Positions 57,548 to 64,000 of a stretch of 64,000 nt of DNA are shown here, piece by piece. The position numbers and the translations under genes were made by a program. Origin of the DNA: Rubrivivax sp. (GTDB lineage Bacteria; Pseudomonadota; Gammaproteobacteria; Burkholderiales; Burkholderiaceae_C); contig JAUXRG010000106.1 of NCBI GenBank assembly GCA_030681795.1, forward strand, positions 1 through 64,000. Direction: 5' to 3'. The notes under the pieces are model-generated. The model had not been told where the DNA came from. It saw only the letters and a list, made by a program, of their open reading frames with translations, and did not search any database. The stretch's first letter is position 1; each line of letters starts with the position of its first letter.

Positions 57548-57988
57548 TCAGTGTTTCTTGGCCGGGGCCACGCGCAGCTCACTGCCGTGCATCGCCACGA
57601 TCACATGCTCGCCCGGCGCGGGTGCGCCGGCGTGGGCGAAGCGCACCGACCAGGTGGCGCCGCGGTATTGCACGCGCGCCGAGCCATCGGCAGCCCAGGC
57701 GGGCACATGCACGGTCTCGCCGACATCGAGATTGACGTCGCGGTTGCTCTCGGCCGGCGGCGCCGGCGGCTGGCGGGCGCGCTTGAGGTGCCAGGCCAGG
57801 GTGGCGCCGCCGCCCAGCAGCGCCGCGGCCACGATCTGCGTCGTGCTCCCCAGGCCCAGATGCGCGGCCACGGCGCCGGCGCTGCACCCCAGGGCCAACA
57901 TGAGCAGGTAGAAGGTGCCGGTGGCCAGTTCGGCCGCCACCAGGGCACCGGCGGCCAGCCACCACAGCGTGGATGCACTCAGGTCCAA
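57548..57988 (-). CDS. NfeD family membrane protein
   Basis: This 146-aa protein has two or three membrane segments at the N-terminus (LWWLAAGALVAAELATGTFYLLMLALGCSAGAVAAHLG, IVAAALLGGGATLAWHL) and a C-terminal OB-fold (NLDVGETVHVPAWAADGSARVQYRGATWSVRF). It is the short NfeD form without the protease domain. It is the partner of the SPFH protein encoded 13 bp downstream. Confidence 0.9.
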   Translation of the reverse strand: MDLSASTLWWLAAGALVAAELATGTFYLLMLALGCSAGAVAAHLGLGSTTQIVAAALLGGGATLAWHLKRARQPPAPPAESNRDVNLDVGETVHVPAWAADGSARVQYRGATWSVRFAHAGAPAPGEHVIVAMHGSELRVAPAKKH

Positions 57989-58106
57989 CGTCGCCTCCGG
58001 TACACAGTTGAGCCCAGCGAGTGTAGCCAGCCGAAGCGCGCTCCGCCTGCGCCCCTACACTTCGCGCTCTCTCTTTCCCGCACCCCAACCTGGTAAGGCC
58101 GCGACC

Positions 58107-60368
58107 ATGCTTCGCTTCCGCTTCCCCATCGTCATCATCGACGAGGATTTCCGCTCGGAAAATACCTCGGGCTTCGGCATCCGCGCGCTGGCGCAGGCCA
58201 TCGAGAAAGAGGGTTTCGAGGTGCTGGGCGCCACCAGCTACGGCGACCTGAGCCAGTTCGCGCAGCAGCAAAGCCGCGCCAGCGCGTTCATCCTGTCGAT
58301 CGACGACGAGGAATTCACCCCCGGCCCCGAGCTCGACCCGGCGGTGCTGAACCTGCGCAAGTTCATCGAAGAGATCCGCTTCAAGAACGCCGATATCCCG
58401 ATCTACATCTACGGCGAGACGCGCACCAGCCAGCACATCCCCAACGACATCCTGCGCGAGCTGCACGGTTTCATCCACATGTTCGAGGACACGCCGGAGT
58501 TCGTGGCCCGGCACATCATCCGCGAGGCGCGCAGCTATCTCGACGGCCTGGCGCCGCCCTTCTTCAAGGCGCTGATGGACTACGCGCAGGACGGTTCGTA
58601 CTCCTGGCATTGCCCGGGGCACAGCGGCGGCGTGGCCTTTCTCAAGAGCCCGGTGGGGCAGATGTTCCACCAGTTCTTCGGCGAGAACATGCTGCGCGCG
58701 GATGTCTGCAATGCCGTGGAAGAGCTCGGCCAGCTGCTCGACCACACCGGCCCCGTGGCGGCCAGCGAGCGCAACGCGGCGCGCATCTTCAATGCCGACC
58801 ACTGCTTCTTCGTCACCAACGGCACCAGCACGTCCAACAAGATGGTCTGGCACCACACGGTGGCGCCGGGCGACGTGGTGGTGGTGGACCGCAACTGCCA
58901 CAAGAGCATCCTGCACAGCATCATCATGACCGGCGCCATTCCGGTATTCCTGACGCCCACGCGCAACCACTACGGGATCATCGGGCCCATCCCGGAGAGC
59001 GAGTTTTCAACCGAGGCCATCCAGCGCAAGATCGCCGCCAACCCGTTGCTCGCCGGCGTGGACGCCAAGAAGGTCAAGCCGCGCATCCTGACCCTGACGC
59101 AGAGCACCTACGACGGCGTGCTCTACAACACCGAGACCATCAAGCACGCGCTCGACGGCTATGTGGACGCGCTGCACTTCGACGAGGCCTGGCTGCCGCA
59201 CGCCGCGTTCCACAAGTTCTACGGCAGCTTTCACGCCATGGGCAAGAACCGCCCCCGCCCCCGGGACCAGCTGGTCTTCGCCACCCAGTCCACGCACAAG
59301 CTGCTGGCCGGCCTGAGCCAGGCGAGCCAGGTGCTGGTGCAGGACGCCCAGGAGCGCAAACTGGACCGCCACCTCTTCAACGAGGCCTACCTGATGCACA
59401 CCAGCACGTCACCGCAGTACGCGATCATCGCCAGCTGCGACGTGGCCGCGGCGATGATGGAAGCGCCCGGCGGCCCGGCGCTGGTGGAGGAAAGCATCCT
59501 CGAGTCCCTGGACTTTCGCCGCGCCATGCGCAAGGTCGACAAGGAGTTCGGCAAGGATTGGTGGTTCAAGGTCTGGGGCCCGGAAAAGCTGGCCGCCGAG
59601 GGCATGGGCAAGAGCGCCGACTGGGTGCTCAAGGCCGGCGACAAGTGGCACGGCTTCGGCGCGCTGGCCGAGGGCTTCAACCTGCTCGACCCGATCAAGT
59701 GCACGCTGATCACGCCCGGGCTCGACATGTCCGGCAGGTTTGCCAAGACCGGCATCCCGGCGAGCATCGTCACCAAGTTCCTGGCCGAGCACGGCGTGGT
59801 GGTCGAGAAGACCGGCCTGTACTCGTTCTTCATCATGTTCACCATCGGCATCACCAAGGGCCGCTGGAACACGCTGGTCACGGCCTTGCAGCAGTTCAAG
59901 GACGACTATGACAAGAACGCGCCGATGTGGCGCATCCTGCCCGAGTTCTGCGCCGCGCACCCGCGCTACGAACGCATGGGCCTGCGCGACCTGTGCCAAA
60001 GCATCCACGAGACCTACGCCAAGGGCGATGTCGCCCGGCTCACCACAGAGATGTACCTGTCGGACATCTCACCGGCGATGAAGCCCAGCGAGGCCTTTGC
60101 GCACATCGCCCACCGCAAGACCGAGCGAGTGGACATCGATGTCTTGGAAGGCCGCATCACCACGGCGCTGCTGACACCCTATCCACCGGGCATTCCGTTG
60201 CTCATTCCGGGCGAGCGCTTCAACCGCAAGATCGTCGACTACCTGCGCTTCACGCGAGAGTTCAATGCCGCTTACCCCGGCTTCGACACCGACGTGCACG
60301 GTCTGGTGGAAGAAGATGACGCCGGCAGCACCCGCCGCTACTACGTGGACTGCGTGCGCGAAGACTAA
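58107..60368 (+). CDS. Orn/Lys/Arg decarboxylase (PLP, class III)
   Basis: This 753-aa biodegradative-type amino-acid decarboxylase has an N-terminal wing domain of about 125 residues (FPIVIIDEDFRSENTSGFGIRALAQAIEKEGFEV), the PLP fold with WHCPGHSGGVAF, FVTNGTSTSNKMVWHHTVAPGDVVVVDRNCHKSI and LHFDEAW, and the PLP-binding Lys in FATQSTHKLLAGLSQASQ. The C-terminal domain includes LTPYPPGIPLLIPGERF. Whether it acts on lysine, ornithine or arginine cannot be settled by reading. It would make a polyamine and consume a proton. No antiporter gene is adjacent. ATG 58107 follows a weak TAAGG. Confidence 0.92.
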   Translation: MLRFRFPIVIIDEDFRSENTSGFGIRALAQAIEKEGFEVLGATSYGDLSQFAQQQSRASAFILSIDDEEFTPGPELDPAVLNLRKFIEEIRFKNADIPIYIYGETRTSQHIPNDILRELHGFIHMFEDTPEFVARHIIREARSYLDGLAPPFFKALMDYAQDGSYSWHCPGHSGGVAFLKSPVGQMFHQFFGENMLRADVCNAVEELGQLLDHTGPVAASERNAARIFNADHCFFVTNGTSTSNKMVWHHTVAPGDVVVVDRNCHKSILHSIIMTGAIPVFLTPTRNHYGIIGPIPESEFSTEAIQRKIAANPLLAGVDAKKVKPRILTLTQSTYDGVLYNTETIKHALDGYVDALHFDEAWLPHAAFHKFYGSFHAMGKNRPRPRDQLVFATQSTHKLLAGLSQASQVLVQDAQERKLDRHLFNEAYLMHTSTSPQYAIIASCDVAAAMMEAPGGPALVEESILESLDFRRAMRKVDKEFGKDWWFKVWGPEKLAAEGMGKSADWVLKAGDKWHGFGALAEGFNLLDPIKCTLITPGLDMSGRFAKTGIPASIVTKFLAEHGVVVEKTGLYSFFIMFTIGITKGRWNTLVTALQQFKDDYDKNAPMWRILPEFCAAHPRYERMGLRDLCQSIHETYAKGDVARLTTEMYLSDISPAMKPSEAFAHIAHRKTERVDIDVLEGRITTALLTPYPPGIPLLIPGERFNRKIVDYLRFTREFNAAYPGFDTDVHGLVEEDDAGSTRRYYVDCVRED

Positions 60369-60384
60369 AGCCGCGAACTTTGTG

Positions 60385-60402
60385 GCGCGGCGCGGGCCGC
60401 GC
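60385..60402. terminator. GC hairpin between the converging decarboxylase and fabI genes
   Basis: GCGCGGC-GCGG-GCCGCGC, a 7-bp stem filling most of the 34-bp gap between the two stop codons. It has no T-run. Confidence 0.4.
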
Positions 60403-61197
60403 TCAGGCCCCGTTGCCGGTATCGGCCGAGCCCATCGAGTGGCTGAAGCCACCGTCCACGTAGGTGATCTCGGCGGTGACGCCCGAGGCCAGGTCGGAGA
60501 GCATGAAGGCGGCGACATTGCCGACGTCGTCGATGGTCACGTTGCGGCCCAGCGGCGAGTTGTGCGCCACGATGCCCAGCAGACGGCTGAAGTCCTTCAC
60601 CCCCGAGGCCGCCACCGTCTTGATCGGACCGGCAGAGATGCCGTTCACGCGCACCCCGCGCCGCCCCAGGGCGGCAGCCAGGTAGCGCACGCTCGCCTCC
60701 AGCGAGGCCTTGGCCAGGCCCATCGTGTTGTAGTTGGGCACGGCGCGCACGGCACCCAGGTAGGTCAGCGTCAGCAGCGCCGAATTCGGCCGCAGGTAAG
60801 GCAACGAGGCCTTGGCCATGGCCGGGAAGCTGTAGGCCGAAATGTCGTGCGCGATGCGGAAGGCCTCGCGCGACAGGCCCTCGAGAAAGTCGCCGCCGAT
60901 GGCCTCGCGCGGGGCGAAGCCGATCGAGTGCACGAAGCCGTCGAAGGGGCCCCAGGCCGCACCCAGTTGCTCAAACAGGCGTGCCACCTGGGCGTCGTCG
61001 CCGACATCGCACTCGAAGACGAGCTCGGAGTCGAAGTCGCGCGCGTACTCGGTGATGCGCTCGCGGAAGCGCTCGCCCACGAAGCTGAACGCCAGTTCGG
61101 CGCCCTGGGCGCGGCAGGCGCGGGCGATACCGTAGGCGATCGAGCGATTGGACAGCACACCGGTGATGAGGAATCGCTTGCCTGCGAGAAAGCCCAT
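60403..61197 (-). CDS. fabI: enoyl-[acyl-carrier-protein] reductase (NADH), FabI
   Basis: This 264-aa short-chain reductase carries out the last step of fatty-acid elongation. It has MGFLAGKRFLITGVLSNRSIAYGIARACRAQGAELAF for cofactor binding, the catalytic Tyr-x6-Lys in YNTMGLAKASLEASVRY, and RVNGISAGPIKTVAASGV. ATG 61197. It is transcribed away from the rimP operon. Confidence 0.95.
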   Translation of the reverse strand: MGFLAGKRFLITGVLSNRSIAYGIARACRAQGAELAFSFVGERFRERITEYARDFDSELVFECDVGDDAQVARLFEQLGAAWGPFDGFVHSIGFAPREAIGGDFLEGLSREAFRIAHDISAYSFPAMAKASLPYLRPNSALLTLTYLGAVRAVPNYNTMGLAKASLEASVRYLAAALGRRGVRVNGISAGPIKTVAASGVKDFSRLLGIVAHNSPLGRNVTIDDVGNVAAFMLSDLASGVTAEITYVDGGFSHSMGSADTGNGA

Positions 61198-61263
61198 GGT
61201 GTCTCCGTTGATGACAGGTCGGCTGCGATTCTGGCACGCGCCACGCTCGCCACTCGGGGCGTC

Positions 61264-61292
61264 TTGCCCGTGACAAACGGCCGGGCTATAAT
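61264..61292 (+). promoter_or_regulatory. sigma-70 promoter of the rimP-nusA-infB operon
   Basis: TTGCCC (61264-61269), a 17-bp spacer, and a perfect TATAAT (61287-61292). It is upstream of a transcribed leader with an attenuator-like hairpin. Confidence 0.7.
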
Positions 61293-61316
61293 CCGCCTTT
61301 TCCGGGTAAAGCTGCG

Positions 61317-61345
61317 TGGGCGGAATCTTCCAGCCCATTTTTTTT
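61317..61345 (+). terminator. attenuator-like terminator in the rimP leader
   Basis: TGGGC/GCCCA plus GGA/TCC (one bulged A) form an 8-bp stem at 61317-61337, followed by eight T residues (61338-61345). It stands about 17-50 bp after the predicted transcription start and before rimP, so it may attenuate the operon. Confidence 0.55.
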
Positions 61346-61601
61346 GCTCGATCGTCTCTTGGGGTCTGGCCAGTTGCGCAAAGCATGGCGGGCCACAGGA
61401 AAACGGTCTTGGCGGCTCGCCCGGGGGCTAGGGTGGGCCGTGGGGCCGCATCCGTTTGAAGGCGATCAGGGTTTGGGCGACAGCGGCATTCACGGCAAGG
61501 CAAAGGGCACGGCAAGCCCGCGGCGCAAGGGCGCGGCGGGGCCGGGTCTGCCTGCGCGCGCCGTATCGCGGCCGCTGCCGCCGGCGCGCGCGCCCTCCGG
61601 G

Positions 61602-62150
61602 TTGGGCTGGCGCGAGGCCATCGCCTCCACCGTGGTCGGGCTGGGCTACGAACTCGTCGAGGTGGAGCGCGCCCAGCGTGGGCTGCTGCGCGTGACCATA
61701 GACCGGATTCCTGGCCACGCCTATATCGTGGCCGGCGAATTCATCACCGTGGACGACTGCGAGCAAGTGACGCGACAGCTGCGGTATGTGCTCGAGGTCG
61801 AAAGCCTCGAATATGCCCGGCTCGAGGTGTCCTCGCCGGGGCTGGATCGGCCGCTGCGCACCGAGGTCGACTACGAGCGCTTCGTCGGCCACGCGGTCAG
61901 CGTCACCCTCAAGCAGCCGTTCGATGGCCGCAAGGTCTGGCAGGGGGTTCTGGGCCGCGCCGAAGGCATGGGCTGGAATCTGGTGATCAAGGATGGCAAG
62001 GCCGAGCAACTGCTCGGTTTCGGGTTGGACGAGGTGCGCGAAGCGCGCCTCGTGCCGGTGGTGGATTTCAAGGGCCGCAAGTCGTTGGACAGCGGTCAGG
62101 CAGGAGCGGCGCCCGACCAGGCGACCGCCCCGGGCGTTGACGGAGGCTAA
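61602..62150 (+). CDS. rimP: ribosome maturation factor RimP
   Basis: This protein, about 182 aa, helps 30S subunit assembly. The family core is clear: [28 protein letters not shown], then [57 protein letters not shown], and the C-terminal SH3-like domain ([22 protein letters not shown]...[19 protein letters not shown]). No ATG is in frame. TTG at 61602 gives the length usual for RimP; GTG at 61440 would add 54 Gly/Ala/Arg-rich residues. It is followed 7 bp later by nusA. Confidence 0.9.
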   Translation: MGWREAIASTVVGLGYELVEVERAQRGLLRVTIDRIPGHAYIVAGEFITVDDCEQVTRQLRYVLEVESLEYARLEVSSPGLDRPLRTEVDYERFVGHAVSVTLKQPFDGRKVWQGVLGRAEGMGWNLVIKDGKAEQLLGFGLDEVREARLVPVVDFKGRKSLDSGQAGAAPDQATAPGVDGG

Positions 62151-62157
62151 GGAACCG

Positions 62158-63636
62158 ATGAACCGCGAAATGCTGATGCTGGTGGACGCCATCTCGCGCG
62201 AGAAGACCGTTGATCGTGACGTCGTCTTCGGCGCGGTCGAGGCGGCGCTCGCCCAGGCGACGAAGAAGCTCAACGGCGGCGAGGTCGACATTCGCGTGGC
62301 GGTCGACCGCGAGACCGGCGAGTACGAAACTTTCCGCCGCTGGCTGGTGGTGCCCGACAGCGCCGGATTGCAAAACCCCGACTCCGAGGAGCTGCTGTCC
62401 GAGGCGCTGGATCGCATTCCCGACATCGAGGAAGGCGACTACATCGAGGAGGCCATCGACTCGCTGACGATAGGCCGCATCGGTGCACAAGCGGCCAAGC
62501 AGGTGATCCTGCAGAAGATCCGCGATGCCGAGCGCGAGCAACTGCTCAACGACTTCCTGGCCCGCGGCGAGAAGATCTTCGTCGGCACCGTCAAGCGCCT
62601 GGACAAGGGCGACATCATCGTCGAGAGCGGTCGCGTCGAAGGGCGTCTGAAGCGCAGCGAGATGATTCCCAAGGAAAACCTGCGCAGCGGTGACCGCGTG
62701 CGGGCCTACCTGTTGGGCATCGACACCACCCAGCGTGGGCCGCAGATCATGCTCTCGCGCAGCGCGCCGGGCTTCATGATCGAGCTCTTCGCGCAGGAAG
62801 TGCCCGAGATCGAGCAGGGCCTGCTCGAAATCAAGAGCTGTGCCCGTGACCCGGGCTCGCGCGCCAAGATCGCCGTCGTCTCGCACGACCGCCGCGTCGA
62901 CCCGATAGGCACCTGCGTAGGTGTGCGCGGCTCGCGTGTCAATGGCGTCACGAATGAAGTCGCCGGCGAGCGCGTCGACATCGTGCTGTGGTCGGAAGAC
63001 CCGGCGCAGTTCGTCATCGGCGCACTGGCGCCGGCCAACGTGCAGAGCATCGTCGTCGACGAAGAGCGGCACGCCATGGACGTGGTAGTCGACGAAGAAA
63101 ACCTGGCCATCGCCATCGGCCGCGGCGGCCAGAACGTGCGCCTGGCCTCCGAGCTGACGGGCTGGCGCATCAACATCATGACCGCCGAGGAGTCGCAGGC
63201 CAAGCAGGCCAACGAATCCGACTCGGTGCGCGCGCTGTTCGTCGAAAAGCTCGACGTCGACGTCGAGGTCGCCGACATCCTCATCGCCGAGGGCTTCACC
63301 AGCCTCGAGGAGGTGGCCTACGTGCCGCTGTCCGAAATGCTGGAGATCGAGACCTTCGACGAGGACACCGTGCACGAGCTGCGCACGCGGGCCAAGGACG
63401 CGCTGCTGACGATGGAGATCAAGAAGGAAGAGCAGGTCGAAGGGGTCTCGCAGGACTTGCGCGACCTTGAAGGCCTCACCCCCGAACTCATCACCAAGTT
63501 GAGCGAAGGCGGCATTCATACCCGTGACGATCTGGCCGACCTGGCCGTCGACGAGCTGACCGAGATCTCCGGTATCGACGACGAACTGGCCAAGACGCTG
63601 ATCATGAAGGCACGCGAGCATTGGTTCACCGCTTGA
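62158..63636 (+). CDS. nusA: transcription termination/antitermination factor NusA
   Basis: This 492-aa protein binds RNA polymerase and nascent RNA. It has an N-terminal RNAP-binding domain ([24 protein letters not shown]), an S1 domain ([29 protein letters not shown]), two KH domains ([53 protein letters not shown]), and two C-terminal acidic helix-hairpin-helix repeats as in gamma- and betaproteobacteria. ATG 62158. Part of the rimP-nusA-infB operon. Confidence 0.97.
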   Translation: MNREMLMLVDAISREKTVDRDVVFGAVEAALAQATKKLNGGEVDIRVAVDRETGEYETFRRWLVVPDSAGLQNPDSEELLSEALDRIPDIEEGDYIEEAIDSLTIGRIGAQAAKQVILQKIRDAEREQLLNDFLARGEKIFVGTVKRLDKGDIIVESGRVEGRLKRSEMIPKENLRSGDRVRAYLLGIDTTQRGPQIMLSRSAPGFMIELFAQEVPEIEQGLLEIKSCARDPGSRAKIAVVSHDRRVDPIGTCVGVRGSRVNGVTNEVAGERVDIVLWSEDPAQFVIGALAPANVQSIVVDEERHAMDVVVDEENLAIAIGRGGQNVRLASELTGWRINIMTAEESQAKQANESDSVRALFVEKLDVDVEVADILIAEGFTSLEEVAYVPLSEMLEIETFDEDTVHELRTRAKDALLTMEIKKEEQVEGVSQDLRDLEGLTPELITKLSEGGIHTRDDLADLAVDELTEISGIDDELAKTLIMKAREHWFTA

Positions 63637-63679
63637 GCCTGCCGCCCGCCCGCACGACATACCCGAGGAAACCGTACCC

Positions 63680-64000
63680 ATGGCCGTGACCACTGTCGCC
63701 CAGTTCGCCGCACAGCTCGGCCGCCCGACCACGGCGCTGATCGAGCAGCTGCAATCGGCCGGCGTGACCAAGCAGTCGCCGGACGACGCGCTCACCGAGA
63801 ACGACAAAGAGCGTCTGCTGGACTTCCTGCGCACTTCGCATGGCACCGTTGCCAGCCCCGAGCGCAAAAAGATCACGCTGACCAAGAAGTCCACCACCGA
63901 GATCAAGCAGGCCGACGCCAGTGGCCGCGCCCGAACGATCCAGGTGGAGGTGCGCAAGAAGCGAGTCTTCGTCAAGCGCGACGAAGCCAGCCCGGCGGTC
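63680..64000 (+). CDS. infB: translation initiation factor IF-2, N-terminal part (cut by window end)
   Basis: 107 codons are visible: the IF2_N domain ([29 protein letters not shown]..., [21 protein letters not shown]), then the conserved [19 protein letters not shown] and [14 protein letters not shown] segments at the start of the linker region. The GTPase domain lies beyond the window. ATG 63680 lies 43 bp after the nusA stop, preceded by GAGGAAACC. Confidence 0.96.
   Translation, partial: MAVTTVAQFAAQLGRPTTALIEQLQSAGVTKQSPDDALTENDKERLLDFLRTSHGTVASPERKKITLTKKSTTEIKQADASGRARTIQVEVRKKRVFVKRDEASPAV

Larger units (their letters stand above)
61198..61601. other. intergenic leader between fabI and rimP
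   Basis: About 400 bp holding a promoter (61264-61292), a terminator-like hairpin with an 8-T run (61317-61345), and a stretch open in the rimP frame without an ATG. A GTG at 61440 preceded by CTAGGG could start a longer RimP. No other gene seen. Confidence 0.6.

Overview
The window is high-GC bacterial chromosome. Its gene content points to a betaproteobacterium of the order Burkholderiales, probably the Comamonadaceae / Rubrivivax-Leptothrix-Ideonella side. Supporting features are a homodimeric AceE-type pyruvate dehydrogenase with a lipoyl-domain-bearing E3, a PHA granule phasin, a three-subunit formate dehydrogenase with its DUF3305/DUF3306/polyferredoxin cluster, a full glycogen cluster, a PEP-CTERM protein, and the rimP-nusA-infB order. 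This assignment rests on recognising families, not on a database search.

Layout. Positions 1-6500 are accessory DNA: the 5' stub of a probable type III-like DNA methyltransferase, an IS3-family element, a complete IS21-family element (istA/istB) inserted inside the IS3 transposase with a 6-bp target duplication, a cytochrome P450 gene cut off by the IS3 end, and a divergent AraC-type regulator. A tRNA-Asn with its own terminator (6485-6602) lies at the border. From 6.6 to 15.2 kb come a TonB-dependent receptor behind a TPP riboswitch, ferredoxin FdxA, a patatin lipoprotein, a phasin with a readable promoter and TGC-rich palindromes, and a thioesterase/nitroreductase/RmuC/MFS run. From 15.2 to 28.1 kb, a histidine kinase/FixJ-type regulator/folD/prlC/DUF4124 cluster faces away from the aceE-aceF-lpdA operon. 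From 28.2 to 29.4 kb there is a PEP-CTERM protein followed directly by a 5'-truncated group II intron.

From 29.5 to 43.6 kb, apbC (Fe-S carrier) is followed by a formate dehydrogenase island. On the minus strand are an NtrC-like regulator without the GAFTGA loop, mobA, a TorD-like chaperone, a 727-aa polyferredoxin, DUF3306 and DUF3305. On the plus strand are a small Tat-leader protein, fdhA, fdhB, a small lipoprotein, fdhC, a small periplasmic protein and fdhD. These genes together would make, mature and export a periplasm-facing molybdenum (or tungsten) formate dehydrogenase feeding electrons to quinone. From 43.6 to 56.1 kb is the glycogen cluster: glgP-glgB-glgX-malQ, with moeA coupled at its 3' end, diverging from glgC-glgA. 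Then come tRNA-Ser(GGA), DUF2237, an SPFH protein, NfeD, an Orn/Lys/Arg decarboxylase, fabI, and rimP-nusA-infB, with infB cut by the window end.

Points most worth a second look are the TPP riboswitch in front of a TonB receptor, the regulator with a degenerate sigma-54 contact loop, a perfect hairpin that buries the fdhB ribosome-binding site, two unassigned small exported proteins in the formate dehydrogenase operon, and a short coding-like motif shared by the IS21 and IS3 elements.
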